Positions 18,056 through 26,745 of a stretch of 64,000 bases of DNA are shown here, one piece after another. Below the pieces are notes generated by a model. It was not told where the DNA came from, ran no database searches, and saw only the letters and a program-made list of their open reading frames with translations. Source of the DNA: Brevibacterium sp. JSBI002 (lineage in GTDB: Bacteria > Actinomycetota > Actinomycetes > Actinomycetales > Brevibacteriaceae). The stretch is from assembly GCF_026013965.1 (NCBI RefSeq), contig NZ_CP110341.1, forward strand, positions 1,426,001 to 1,490,000, in the 5' to 3' direction. A program made the position numbers and the translations under genes. Position 1 is the stretch's first letter. Every line of letters starts with the position of its first letter.

Positions 18056-18964
18056 GTGAGCACTGCGATCCCGGCCGATCCCGCACAGAAGTTCGCCGAA
18101 TACGCGGACGGAACCCGACTGGTCAGCACCGATTGGGTGGCTGAGCATGCAGGCGATCCCGGACTCGTCATCGTCGAAAGCGATGAAGACGTGCTGCTCT
18201 ACGAAACCGGACACATTCCGGGAGCGGTCAAGGTCGATTGGCACACGGAACTCAACGATCCCGTCACCCGTGACTACGTCGACGGTGAGGGATTCGCCGC
18301 GCTCATGTCCGCCAAGGGCATCTCCCGCGATGACACCATCGTCGTCTACGGCGACAAGTCCAACTGGTGGGCGGCCTACGCGCTGTGGGTCTTCACTCTC
18401 TTCGGCCACGAAGACGTCCGGCTCATGGACGGCGGTCGTGCGAAATGGCAGGCCGAAGGCCGTGAGATGACCACGGAGAAGCCGCAGCCCGCACCCACCG
18501 AATACCCTGTCGTCGACCGCGACGATTCCGTCATCCGCGCCTTCCTGCCCGAGGTTCGCAGCAGCCTCGGCGATGTCCCGCTCATCGATGTGCGCAGCCC
18601 GGAGGAATACACCGGCGAACGCACCCATATGCCCGCCTACCCGGAGGAAGGCGCACTGCGCGGCGGCCATATCCCCGGCGCGAAGTCGATGCCGTGGGGC
18701 AAGGCAGCCAACGAAGACGGCACCTTCAAGTCCGCCGCCGAACTCAAGGAGCTCTACACCGAGCAGGCAGGGCTGGGCACCAGCGATGAGGTCATCGCCT
18801 ACTGCCGGATCGGCGAACGCTCCAGCCACACCTGGTTCGTCCTCAAGCACCTCCTCGGATACAGCAACGTGCGCAACTACGACGGCTCCTGGACCGAATG
18901 GGGCAATGTCGTCGGCGTGCCGATCGTCACCGGAGCCGAACCCGGAGAGGTGCCCGGACGCTGA
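18056..18964 (+). CDS. sseA: Thiosulfate sulfurtransferase (tandem rhodanese, CysA/SseA type)
   Basis: Transfers sulfane sulfur from thiosulfate to an acceptor. The protein has 302 residues and two rhodanese domains: an inactive N-terminal one ([10 protein letters not shown], then [15 protein letters not shown]) and a catalytic C-terminal one with Cys250 in [16 protein letters not shown], the signature of actinobacterial SseA/CysA. The GTG at 18056 has AGGAGG about 5 bases upstream. Its TGA stop shares one base with the ATG of sufE, a pairing common in actinobacteria that suggests joint work in sulfur mobilisation. Confidence 0.92.
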   Translation: MSTAIPADPAQKFAEYADGTRLVSTDWVAEHAGDPGLVIVESDEDVLLYETGHIPGAVKVDWHTELNDPVTRDYVDGEGFAALMSAKGISRDDTIVVYGDKSNWWAAYALWVFTLFGHEDVRLMDGGRAKWQAEGREMTTEKPQPAPTEYPVVDRDDSVIRAFLPEVRSSLGDVPLIDVRSPEEYTGERTHMPAYPEEGALRGGHIPGAKSMPWGKAANEDGTFKSAAELKELYTEQAGLGTSDEVIAYCRIGERSSHTWFVLKHLLGYSNVRNYDGSWTEWGNVVGVPIVTGAEPGEVPGR

Positions 18965-19449
18965 TGAACGAGACGACGACGCCTAAGACCGACGATCTGC
19001 CGGAGGCGCTGGCGGAGATCGTCACGGACTTCGCCGAAACCCCGTCCGACGACCGTCTCCAGGTGCTGCTGGAGTTCGCGACGGACCTTCCCGACCTGCC
19101 GGAGAAGTACACGGACCACCCGGAGCTGCTCGAGCCGGTACCCGAATGCCAGTCGCCGATCTTCCTTGTCACCGAGGTGGCCGACCCCGAGGCGGGGGAG
19201 CGGGCGGAAGTGCGCTTGCACTTCTCCGCGCCCCCGGAGGCGCCGACCACGCGGGGCTTCGCCGGGATCCTGCACGAAGGGCTCGACGGAGCCACCGCCG
19301 AGGCGATCCTGTCGGTTCCAGCCGACCTGCCCCTGCGGCTGTCGATGTCGGAGATCGTCAGCCCGCTGAGGCTGCGCGGAATGAGCGGAATGCTCTCGCG
19401 GATCCAGCGGCAGGTGTCCGAGAGGATCGGCAAGATCACAGCCGAGTGA
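18964..19449 (+). CDS. sufE: SufE-family sulfur acceptor protein
   Basis: Accepts persulfide sulfur, classically from the SufS cysteine desulfurase, and passes it to Fe-S assembly. The protein has 161 residues. The acceptor cysteine is Cys62 in VPECQSPIF, and the C-terminal LSMSEIVSPLRLRGMSGML matches the conserved SufE helix. The start overlaps the sseA stop (TGATG), so the donor here may be SseA rather than SufS. No sufS or other suf genes are in the window. It is followed by the iron-uptake permease operon. Confidence 0.88.
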   Translation: MNETTTPKTDDLPEALAEIVTDFAETPSDDRLQVLLEFATDLPDLPEKYTDHPELLEPVPECQSPIFLVTEVADPEAGERAEVRLHFSAPPEAPTTRGFAGILHEGLDGATAEAILSVPADLPLRLSMSEIVSPLRLRGMSGMLSRIQRQVSERIGKITAE

Positions 19450-19489
19450 GATCTCTTTCGCTTGGCTGAGGTGGTCCAGTGAGTTACAG

Positions 19490-19508
19490 TGTGGTTAGCC
19501 TGCCCTTA
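19490..19508. promoter_or_regulatory. Weak IdeR-like box before the siderophore permease operon
   Basis: A 19-bp stretch that matches about 13 of 19 positions of the DtxR/IdeR consensus, 37 bases before the ATG of the first permease. It is a poorer match than the box at 15107, but the shared function of the two loci makes it credible. Confidence 0.45.
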
Positions 19509-19545
19509 GTCACCTGACCGCCACCTCACTCAAAGGACCACCTCG

Positions 19546-20613
19546 ATGACCGGTTCCGCCACCTCTGCCGAGGCGAAACCGCATACCGACACCGGTCATC
19601 CGACAGGTGGGAGCCTGCGGACCAGAAGAGTGCTGGGGCTGGTCGCAGCGATCATTGCGCTCGTCGTCGTGATCGCAGCCTCCCTGGCGATCGGCGCCAG
19701 GGATATGCCGCTCTCGGAAGTCCTCGCAGCCCTGTTCGCACCCACCGGCAGCGACGATCAGCTCGTCGTCCTCGAACTGCGCCTGCCGCGGACCGTGCTC
19801 GGCATCCTCGTCGGCATGGGCTTGGGTCTGGCCGGCGGTCTCATCCAAGCCCTGACGCGCAATCCCCTGGCCGATCCGGGAATCCTCGGTGTCAACGCCG
19901 GAGCGTCCCTGGCGATCACGATCGGGGTCGCGTTCTTCGGGATCTCCTCAATCACCGGGTACATCTGGTTCGCGTTCGCAGGAGCCCTCGTCGCCACCGT
20001 CGGCGTCTATGTCATCGGGTCCGCGGGTCGCAGCCGCACGGTCGATCCGATCCGCCTGACTCTGGCCGGAGTCGCCGTCGCCGCTGTGCTCACCGGACTG
20101 ACCAAAGCGATCCTGCTGACCAACGAACGCGCCTTCGACGCCTTCCGGTCCTGGGACGTCGGCGCAATCGCCGGCCGCGATTTCGATACGATCACCGCGA
20201 TCCTGCCATTCATGGTCATCGGCACCGTGCTCGCACTGGCACTGTCCCACTCACTCAACGCCGTGGCCCTCGGCGACGATCTGGCCGCCAGCCTCGGCAC
20301 CTCGGTCCACCGCACCCGAGTGCTCTCCATCCTCGCCGTGACTCTTCTTGCCGGAGCGGCCACGGCCGCAGCCGGGCCGATCGGATTCATCGGCCTGATG
20401 ATTCCGCACATCGCCCGGTGGATCGTCGGTCCCGACCAGCGCTGGATCCTCGGCTACTCACTCGTCCTGTCACCCATTCTGCTCCTGGCCTCGGATGTCA
20501 TCGGCAGAGTCGTGATGAAACCCGGCGAACTCCAAGTCGGAGTCGTCACCGCGTTCGTCGGTGCTCCGGTGCTCATCGCCCTTGTCCGTCGAAAGAAGGC
20601 GAGCGGCCTGTGA
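19546..20613 (+). CDS. FecCD-type iron-siderophore ABC permease, first subunit
   Basis: Inner-membrane subunit of the ferric-siderophore importer, 355 residues, about nine to ten helices. Family marks are LRLPRTVLGILVGMGLGLAG, then QALTRNPLADPGILGVNAGA, and the C-terminal AGPIGFIGLMIPHIAR loop that contacts the ATPase. The N-terminal 25 residues are a soluble extension. Its TGA overlaps the GTG of the second permease. It forms an operon with the two following genes. Confidence 0.92.
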   Translation: MTGSATSAEAKPHTDTGHPTGGSLRTRRVLGLVAAIIALVVVIAASLAIGARDMPLSEVLAALFAPTGSDDQLVVLELRLPRTVLGILVGMGLGLAGGLIQALTRNPLADPGILGVNAGASLAITIGVAFFGISSITGYIWFAFAGALVATVGVYVIGSAGRSRTVDPIRLTLAGVAVAAVLTGLTKAILLTNERAFDAFRSWDVGAIAGRDFDTITAILPFMVIGTVLALALSHSLNAVALGDDLAASLGTSVHRTRVLSILAVTLLAGAATAAAGPIGFIGLMIPHIARWIVGPDQRWILGYSLVLSPILLLASDVIGRVVMKPGELQVGVVTAFVGAPVLIALVRRKKASGL

Positions 20614-21713
20614 AGACCACCCACCTCGCGGTTCCCGACCGCAGCCTCACCGCGCACCCGCATGCACTGCCGGGGGAGAAAGTCGACTTCGGCCGCCCGA
20701 TGCTGCGCGTTTTCGGATTCCGCATCGACCTGCGGGTCGTCATCACCGCCGGAATCATCACGCTTATTGCGCTGGCCTGCGGCTTCGCCGGTCTCATGCT
20801 CGGCAAGTTCTCGCTGACTCCGACCGAAGTGTTCCAGGGCCTGTTCGGAGCCGCGGAGAAGCGTATCGTCAATACCGTCGTCGGGGAGTGGCGGGCACCG
20901 CGCATCATCGCCGGCATCGTCCTCGGTGCCGGACTCGGAGTCTCCGGAGCCGTCTTCCAATCGCTGACACGCAATCCTCTCGGCTCCCCGGACATCATCG
21001 GCTTCTCCACCGGTGCCTACACCGGCGGCATCGTCACGATCATCGTCTTCGGCACGAGCTTCGTCTCCACCGCGGCAGGTGCGATCATCGGCGGACTCCT
21101 GACCGCCGTGGTCGTCTACCTGCTCACCTGGAAAGGCGGGGTCCAGGGCTTCCGGCTCATCATCGTGGGTATCGCACTGACGGCGATGCTCAACGCCTTC
21201 AACACCTGGCTGATCATGCGCGCCGATCTCGAGCTCGCCATGGCCGCTGCCACCTGGGGTGCCGGAACCCTGAATGGAATGGGCTGGTCGACGATCGCAC
21301 CGGCGGCTGTGGCCACCATCGTCCTCGGTCTGGCCTGCGGACTCTTCTCCCGAGATCTCGGCACTCTGGAACTCGGCGACGATACGGCGAAAGCGCTGGG
21401 CGTACGCAACGAGCCCATCCGTGCCGTTCTCATCGTCATCGCCGTGGCCCTCGTCGCCGTGGTCACGGCCGCGGCCGGTCCGATTGCCTTCGTCGCCTTG
21501 GCCGCACCGCAGATCGGGCGGCGGATCGCGCGGGCGCAGGGCACCAGCCTGCTGACCTCCGCGGCTGTCGGAGCACTGCTCCTCGTCGCCGCCGACCTCA
21601 TCGCCCAACATGCGTTCGGCGATATCCAACTGCCCGTCGGCGTCATCACCGTGAGCATCGGCGGCATCTACCTCATCTGGCTCCTCATCCAAGAAGCTCG
21701 GAAGGCATCATGA
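20610..21713 (+). CDS. FecCD-type iron-siderophore ABC permease, second subunit
   Basis: Partner permease, 367 residues. Motifs are WRAPRIIAGIVLGAGLGVSG, QSLTRNPLGSPDIIGFSTGA, and AGPIAFVALAAPQIGRR (ATPase contact). The GTG start at 20610 overlaps the preceding stop codon, and its own stop overlaps the ATPase ATG. Both subunits together form the translocation pore. Confidence 0.92.
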   Translation: MKTTHLAVPDRSLTAHPHALPGEKVDFGRPMLRVFGFRIDLRVVITAGIITLIALACGFAGLMLGKFSLTPTEVFQGLFGAAEKRIVNTVVGEWRAPRIIAGIVLGAGLGVSGAVFQSLTRNPLGSPDIIGFSTGAYTGGIVTIIVFGTSFVSTAAGAIIGGLLTAVVVYLLTWKGGVQGFRLIIVGIALTAMLNAFNTWLIMRADLELAMAAATWGAGTLNGMGWSTIAPAAVATIVLGLACGLFSRDLGTLELGDDTAKALGVRNEPIRAVLIVIAVALVAVVTAAAGPIAFVALAAPQIGRRIARAQGTSLLTSAAVGALLLVAADLIAQHAFGDIQLPVGVITVSIGGIYLIWLLIQEARKAS

Positions 21714-22537
21714 GCATTCCCAACCCCGCAAGCGCAGCCTCCCCGCTGATCGCCGAGAACCTCGACCTGGCCTATGACCAGCGCCAGATCGTCAGCGATC
21801 TCGACGTGAGCATTCCCGACGGAAAGTTCTCGATCATCGTCGGCCCCAATGCCTGCGGCAAATCGACCCTGCTGCGGGCCCTCGCGCGACTGCTGCCGCC
21901 GGCGAAGGGCACTGTACTTCTCGACGGGAACAACATCGAGAAGATGAAGACGAAGAAGATCGCCCAGCGGTTGGGTCTTCTCCCGCAGTCGTCCATCGCC
22001 CCGGACGGGATCACGGTCGCCGAGCTCGTCTCCCGCGGGCGGCACCCGCATCAGTCGTTCCTGCGCCAGTGGACCGACGCCGATGAAGCAGCTGTGCTGT
22101 CGGCACTGCGGGCGACGAACACCGAAGAGCTGTCCTCACGGCTCGTCGACGAGCTCTCCGGCGGTCAGCGCCAGCGCGTCTGGGTGGCCATGGTGCTCGC
22201 CCAGGAGACATCCCTCCTGCTGCTCGACGAACCGACGACCTTTCTCGACGTCGCCTATCAGATCGAGCTGCTCGACCTGTTCTCCCAGCTCAACCACGAA
22301 TACGGGCACACGCTGGTCGCCGTCCTCCACGACCTCAACCAAGCCTGCCGCTACGCCGACGAGATCATCGCCATGAAGAACGGTTCGATCGTCGCTCAGG
22401 GGGCTCCGGAGACGATCATCACCTCGGAACTCGTCAATGAGGTCTTCGGCATCGACTGCACAGTCATCGACGATCCGGTCACGGGTGCGCCGATGATCGT
22501 GGCGGGAGCACCGAAGAAGACATTCGCTCAGCGCTGA
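21710..22537 (+). CDS. Iron-siderophore ABC transporter ATPase (FepC/FecE type)
   Basis: Powers uptake, 275 residues. Walker A GPNACGKST (about 43-51), the LLPQSSIAPDGITV segment typical of iron ABC ATPases, signature LSGGQRQRVW (about 148-157), Walker B LLLLDEPTTFLD and the switch His in AVLHDLNQACRYAD. The ATG overlaps the permease stop (ATGA). The last 10 bp overlap the convergent DUF808 gene. The binding protein for this importer is probably the lipoprotein at 15144-16097. Confidence 0.93.
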   Translation: MSIPNPASAASPLIAENLDLAYDQRQIVSDLDVSIPDGKFSIIVGPNACGKSTLLRALARLLPPAKGTVLLDGNNIEKMKTKKIAQRLGLLPQSSIAPDGITVAELVSRGRHPHQSFLRQWTDADEAAVLSALRATNTEELSSRLVDELSGGQRQRVWVAMVLAQETSLLLLDEPTTFLDVAYQIELLDLFSQLNHEYGHTLVAVLHDLNQACRYADEIIAMKNGSIVAQGAPETIITSELVNEVFGIDCTVIDDPVTGAPMIVAGAPKKTFAQR

Positions 22538-23496
22538 TTCTGCGTGTTCTTCTTCCCCGTGAACACGGCCTTGGCGCCGAAGATCACTGCGACGACGATG
22601 CCTCCCCAGATCGCACCGAGGATGAGGGAGAAGAACGTGTTGACGAGCCATCCCAAGAAGCTGCCGATGACCGCGTTCGCGGCGACGGGTTCTTCGAGGT
22701 GGTGGACGAATCCGTAGAGGGCGTGGAAGCCGAGCTCATCGGTGCCGACGAGGATGATGTGGCCTCCGACCCACAGCATGGCGAAGGTGCCCACGACGGA
22801 GAGCAGTGCGAGCAGCTTCGGCATCGCCTCGACGAGGAACCGTCCGAACTTCTGCTGCCGGGGCGCGTCCTTCTTCGCCATGTGCAGCCCGATGTCATCC
22901 ATCTTCACGATGAGCGCGACGACGCCGTAGACACCGACGGTGATTCCGAGACCGACGATAGCGAGGATGATGGCACGGCTGGTCAGGGACTCGCCAGCCA
23001 CCTCGTTGAGGGCGATGACCATGATCTCGCAGCTGAGGACGAAATCGGTGGTGATGGCCGATCGCACAACCTTCTTCTCTGCCGCCCTGCCATCGGTTGT
23101 CTGCTCTGAGGCCGGGGTGTCCTTCTCGTGGTGGGCGATCCAACCGAGTTTTTCGAAGACCTTCTCGGCACCCTCAAAGCACAGGTAGGTGCCGCCGATC
23201 ATAAGCAGCGGAGTGAGGAGCCAGGGCAGAAATTGGCTGAGCAGCAGAATGACCGGGAGGATGATGATGAGCTTGTTGAACAGCGATCCGAAAGCGATGC
23301 GCCGGATGATCGGAAGCTCGCGTTTGGGGTCCACTCCTTCGACGAACTTCGGCGTCACTGCCGCGTCGTCGATGACGACGCCCGCTGCCTTCGCGCTGGC
23401 TCGCGAAGCACCCGCGGCGACGTCGTCGAGGCTGGCAGCCGAGAGTTTGACGAGTGCGGCGACGTCGTCAAGAAGTGCGATCAGACCTCCAGCCAT
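22528..23496 (-). CDS. DUF808-family membrane protein (YedI-like)
   Basis: Predicted inner-membrane protein of unknown function, 322 residues. It has the diagnostic N-terminus AGGLIALLDDVAALVKLSAASLDD, then DDAAVTPKFVEG and RELPIIRRIAFGSLFNKL, five or so hydrophobic segments, and a basic C-terminus. The ATG directly follows the stop of the META-domain gene, so it is the third gene of a minus-strand operon. No mechanism has been assigned to the family. Confidence 0.88.
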   Translation of the reverse strand: MAGGLIALLDDVAALVKLSAASLDDVAAGASRASAKAAGVVIDDAAVTPKFVEGVDPKRELPIIRRIAFGSLFNKLIIILPVILLLSQFLPWLLTPLLMIGGTYLCFEGAEKVFEKLGWIAHHEKDTPASEQTTDGRAAEKKVVRSAITTDFVLSCEIMVIALNEVAGESLTSRAIILAIVGLGITVGVYGVVALIVKMDDIGLHMAKKDAPRQQKFGRFLVEAMPKLLALLSVVGTFAMLWVGGHIILVGTDELGFHALYGFVHHLEEPVAANAVIGSFLGWLVNTFFSLILGAIWGGIVVAVIFGAKAVFTGKKNTQNQR

Positions 23497-23817
23497 CTAA
23501 CGACCGCCGAGTTTGTGAGCGGGGCCAGGCGGCTGACGATGGAGATCACCGAGGTGGTTGTCCGCAGCATCGAAGAGCTGCAGACGGTCGCCGTCGGGTT
23601 CGACCCTCCTGGCCTTGGGAACCCAGGTGACCATTCCGGGAGCGGCCTTGAGCGTCATCATCGAGGACTTGATCATCAGACCCTCGGGCTCAGCCGACCA
23701 TGAGGTCACAAGGCTGTTGGCGCCGTCGCTGCCGCGCAGTGAGCCGTCCTCGGCGAACTCGAGAAAGGCCCGCTCGTTCGTCTCGGCGACCCAGCGGCCG
23801 ATGAGTTCCTGTGTCAT
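23497..23817 (-). CDS. Small META/HslJ-like domain protein (cytoplasmic)
   Basis: A 106-residue protein whose first half (GRWVAETNERAFLEFAEDGS, then LRGSDGANSL) closely parallels the META-like domain of the lipoprotein encoded just upstream. It has no signal peptide. The start overlaps the upstream stop (ATGA). It looks like a duplicated, unexported version of its neighbour. HslJ-type proteins have been linked to heat or antibiotic tolerance, but nothing specific can be said here. Confidence 0.65.
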   Translation of the reverse strand: MTQELIGRWVAETNERAFLEFAEDGSLRGSDGANSLVTSWSAEPEGLMIKSSMMTLKAAPGMVTWVPKARRVEPDGDRLQLFDAADNHLGDLHRQPPGPAHKLGGR

Positions 23818-24293
23818 TTGTCTTCCTTCTCCAGTCCGCCGATGACTTTCCCGTTGCTGTCTTTGACCTTCATGACATCGCCTTCGATAGTCGCCGTTGA
23901 GGCTTTGCTCAGCCAGGTGTCGACGCCGGCGCATGCTTTCTGGGTCGACATGAAGGAGTCGATGGCGATCTCGTCGCCTTTGACCTTCCAGCTCGTGACG
24001 ATCGCGTTGCAGCCGTCAGAGCCTTCGAGCGAGCCGTCTTCAGAGAATTCGAGGAACGGGTCGCCCTTCTCCGGTGAGGTCCATTTACCGGTGGGATCGA
24101 GCTTGGAGGCGTCGTCGCTGGGAGACGTGGTTTCACTGGACTCGGTGGGGGAGGGGGAGCTGGGGTTTCGTGGGTCGTTACCGGTATCGCAGGCTGCCAG
24201 CGGCAGAGTGAGAGCAAGTGCAGCGAGACCGAGCGCGAGCCTCGAGGCGGGTCTTGCAGCGGCCGGGGTGCGAAGTTTTGTGTGGTTCGGCAT
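23814..24293 (-). CDS. META/HslJ-like domain lipoprotein
   Basis: Exported lipoprotein of 159 residues: signal peptide ending in PLAAC (Cys35), a Ser/Pro/Thr linker, then a META-like domain (GKWTSPEKGDPFLEFSEDGS, then LEGSDGCNAIVTSW). Two domain cysteines (SDGCNA and KACAG) may form a disulfide. The ATG at 24293 is supported by TATGAT 7 bases upstream; ATG 24305 overlaps that hexamer and is less likely. First gene of the operon with the cytoplasmic META protein and DUF808. Function is unknown. Confidence 0.72.
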   Translation of the reverse strand: MPNHTKLRTPAAARPASRLALGLAALALTLPLAACDTGNDPRNPSSPSPTESSETTSPSDDASKLDPTGKWTSPEKGDPFLEFSEDGSLEGSDGCNAIVTSWKVKGDEIAIDSFMSTQKACAGVDTWLSKASTATIEGDVMKVKDSNGKVIGGLEKEDK

Positions 24294-24300
24294 GTCCCTG

Positions 24301-24306
24301 ATCATA
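24301..24306 (-). promoter_or_regulatory. -10 element of the META-DUF808 operon
   Basis: TATGAT on the minus strand, 7 bases before the ATG at 24293; predicts a leaderless transcript. Confidence 0.45.
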
Positions 24307-24410
24307 ACGGCACCGATTTCGAGCGACCTGGACGAACACAGGACAGCTTGTGTAGTCGGACTTCTGTAAGTTGTGTTCACCTGCGACATTGATGGTTTTT
24401 GCATTGCGTC

Positions 24411-24426
24411 GTGATCAAACCGTAAC
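24411..24426 (+). promoter_or_regulatory. GTGAT-N6-GTAAC direct-repeat motif upstream of the first protease
   Basis: Two pentamers, GTGAT (24411-24415) and GTAAC (24422-24426), spaced by six bases. A closely similar GTAAC-N6-GTGAC pair stands upstream of the paralogous protease at 26678-26693. A shared regulator, perhaps of the MtrA kind, is a guess. Confidence 0.4.
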
Positions 24427-24538
24427 CTTTCACACGGTTGGAAATCTGACACCGGAGACGCGAACCGCCGAATCGGCGCGAAGCCCGTTGACGGGGTCGG
24501 CAATCGAAGCATCGACAACGATCAAGGGAATCAACCTT

Positions 24539-26479
24539 ATGCAGAAGAAACTCGTGCAGAGTTCGCTGGCAATCAGCGCCGCCGCAGCGCTGGGCCTGAG
24601 CGGCGCGCTTGTCGCCTCGCCGGCGATGGCTGACAACGCTCCGCAGAAGCTGGACCTCCAGAGTGAAGCTCACGTCCAGAAGGCCCTGTCCGGAATCGAA
24701 GGCGTCAATGCCTACGGCACCGACGGCGGCGAGCTCAGCATCGGCGTTGCCAAGAAGACCGACGAGATCAAGAAGCTCGAAAAGAAGTACCAGAACATCA
24801 AGGTCACCGAGGGCGTCAAGGAACTGAAGCCCTACGCTAAGAACGACCTCGTCGGCGGTGCCGGCTACCTGGTCAAGGCCGGCGAGAGCGGCGGAGCCTG
24901 CTCGACCGGCTTCTCCGGCTGGGATGGAGACGGCAAGCCCGTCGTCCTCACCGCCGGACACTGCTCGAAGATCATCAACGAGCAGACCAACGAGTTCGAC
25001 GGCGACACCACTGTCGACCAGACCGAGAAGCCCTCGATCTCCGAGGCCAACGGCGGAGAAGGCTTCCAGGCTTCCGGCAATGGCGTCATCGGCAAGTGGG
25101 GCTTCGCGAACTTCGGCGGCGACCTGCTCGAAGGCGCCGACCAGAACAAGTGGCCCGAGCCCAGCGAGTCCGACATCGACTTCGCTGTCATCAACGTCGA
25201 CGAGTCGAAGTACAACGTCAAGAACGGAATCACCGACTGGTCGACTGCCGATTCGGACGATCTGGCCAAGTCGACCACCGAGATCACCGAGGTCGGTGCG
25301 CACAAGGACGGTGCCATCAGCAAGTCCGGTCGCACCACCGGTAAGACCGACGGCGAAGTTCTGCCCCGTTCGGAGTACGACTTCGACTACCAGAACGTCG
25401 GCGGTCGCTGGGTTCACGGATTCGGCGTGACCGCTCCGATCGACAAGCCCTTCTCGCAGCCGGGCGACTCCGGCGGCGGCGTCTACCAGGGCAACACCGC
25501 TGTGGGTGTCATCTCCGGCGGCGGCGACCTCGATGCGAACACCTCGTTCACCTGGGTTGCCGACCTGGATCACTCGCTCGAGGAATCCGGCACGGACTTC
25601 AACCTCGAGAAGCCGGGCGAGGAGACCCCTGAGGCTCCTGCCGCTCCGAAGGCTGAAGACCAGACCATCGAGCCCGAGGGCAAGATCAAGGGCAAGGCTG
25701 AGGCCGGCGCCGAGGTTGAGGTCAAGTGGGAAGCCGCTGAAGGCGCCCAGGCTGACGAAAACGGTGCTGAGACCGTTAAGGCCGACAAAGATGGAAACTT
25801 CTCCGTCGAAGGCCCCAAGGCAGAAGGCGACTACAACTTCACTGCGACGGCGATCGTCGATGGCCAGAAGTCTAAGACGACCGAATTCGACGTGACCGTT
25901 GAGAAAGATGAGTCCGAGACTCCTGCTCCCGTCGAGCGTGAGATCAGCATCGATCCCAAGCAGATCGCCGCTTCCGACTTCGTGAAGGAAGACAATGGCG
26001 TGACGATCACGGTCAAGGGCTTCGACGAGGGCGAGAAGGTCAACCTCGAAGTTGCCAGCGGACCTGAAGGCGTCGAAGGCATCGAACTGGAAGAGACCGC
26101 CAACGAGAACGGTGCGGCAGCGTTCTCGATCTACGGAACCAGTGCCGAGAACCCTGAGGCCTACCTCGGCAAGTACGACGTCGAGGTCACCGGCGCCAAC
26201 GACACCGAGGATGAGGCGGCACTGACCGGTTCGTTCGAGGTTGTCGCTGACGAAGACGGATCCGGTGGCGGATCCGGCGGCGACGATGACGGAAACAACG
26301 ACGACGGCAACGCCGACGGCGGATCCGGCAACGGAAACGACGATGACGGTAACGGTGACGGAGGCTCTGATCTGCCTCGCACCGGCGCCGAGCTGACCGG
26401 CCTGGCTGCCGGAGCCGGACTGCTCCTCGTGGGCGGAACCGCAGTCGTTCTGACGATGCGTCGCAAGAACAACAACTGA
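24539..26479 (+). CDS. LPXTG-anchored trypsin-like serine protease, copy 1
   Basis: Secreted, wall-anchored peptidase of 646 residues. A signal peptide ends near PAMADNA (about 33). The S1-type protease domain covers about 110-345 with His141 in LTAGHC, Asp214 in SDIDFAV and Ser311 in PGDSGGG, so the triad is complete. Two beta-sandwich-like modules follow (about 355-455 and 465-580), then an Asp/Gly/Asn-rich wall-spanning linker, LPRTG at 612-616, a hydrophobic helix and a basic tail for sortase. The pre-protease stretch of about 75 residues may be a propeptide. AAGGGA lies 9 bases before the ATG. A near-identical architecture follows at 26746. Acidic composition suits an extracellular enzyme; the substrate is unknown. 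Confidence 0.88.
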   Translation: MQKKLVQSSLAISAAAALGLSGALVASPAMADNAPQKLDLQSEAHVQKALSGIEGVNAYGTDGGELSIGVAKKTDEIKKLEKKYQNIKVTEGVKELKPYAKNDLVGGAGYLVKAGESGGACSTGFSGWDGDGKPVVLTAGHCSKIINEQTNEFDGDTTVDQTEKPSISEANGGEGFQASGNGVIGKWGFANFGGDLLEGADQNKWPEPSESDIDFAVINVDESKYNVKNGITDWSTADSDDLAKSTTEITEVGAHKDGAISKSGRTTGKTDGEVLPRSEYDFDYQNVGGRWVHGFGVTAPIDKPFSQPGDSGGGVYQGNTAVGVISGGGDLDANTSFTWVADLDHSLEESGTDFNLEKPGEETPEAPAAPKAEDQTIEPEGKIKGKAEAGAEVEVKWEAAEGAQADENGAETVKADKDGNFSVEGPKAEGDYNFTATAIVDGQKSKTTEFDVTVEKDESETPAPVEREISIDPKQIAASDFVKEDNGVTITVKGFDEGEKVNLEVASGPEGVEGIELEETANENGAAAFSIYGTSAENPEAYLGKYDVEVTGANDTEDEAALTGSFEVVADEDGSGGGSGGDDDGNNDDGNADGGSGNGNDDDGNGDGGSDLPRTGAELTGLAAGAGLLLVGGTAVVLTMRRKNNN

Positions 26480-26522
26480 GTGAAGGGCTGCTGACCGTCT
26501 GACGGTCTGCCGAACTCTCACT

Positions 26523-26558
26523 GACGATGCCCCCGGTCTTCTGACCGGGGGCATCGTC
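26523..26558. terminator. Strong hairpin terminator after protease copy 1
   Basis: Perfect 16-bp stem (26523-26538 with 26543-26558) around TTCT, GC-rich. It separates the two protease genes into independent transcription units. Confidence 0.85.
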
Positions 26559-26677
26559 TATTCACGACGACAGTCTGATGGAAGATGACGGCAAGTCACT
26601 TTGTACATCTGCTGAAGTTTCGGTCATTAAGTTCACAGTTTCGAACCGACTTTTTTGGTAGTTCCTGAGTGCGGCCC

Positions 26678-26693
26678 GTAACCTTATCGTGAC
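26678..26693 (+). promoter_or_regulatory. GTAAC-N6-GTGAC direct-repeat motif upstream of the second protease
   Basis: GTAAC (26678-26682) and GTGAC (26689-26693), six bases apart, within a CCCGTAACCTTA context that resembles the CCGTAACCTT before protease copy 1. It suggests co-regulation of the paralogues. Confidence 0.45.
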
Positions 26694-26745
26694 TTAGGTC
26701 ATCAACTTGTGACATTGATCCCTCAGAACAGAGAGACAACAACTT

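Noticed and set aside
20454..21692. Long minus-strand frame opposite the second siderophore permease
   Set aside because: Its product is Asp/Gly/His-rich low-complexity sequence, a typical shadow of membrane-protein codons, while the plus strand has clear family motifs.
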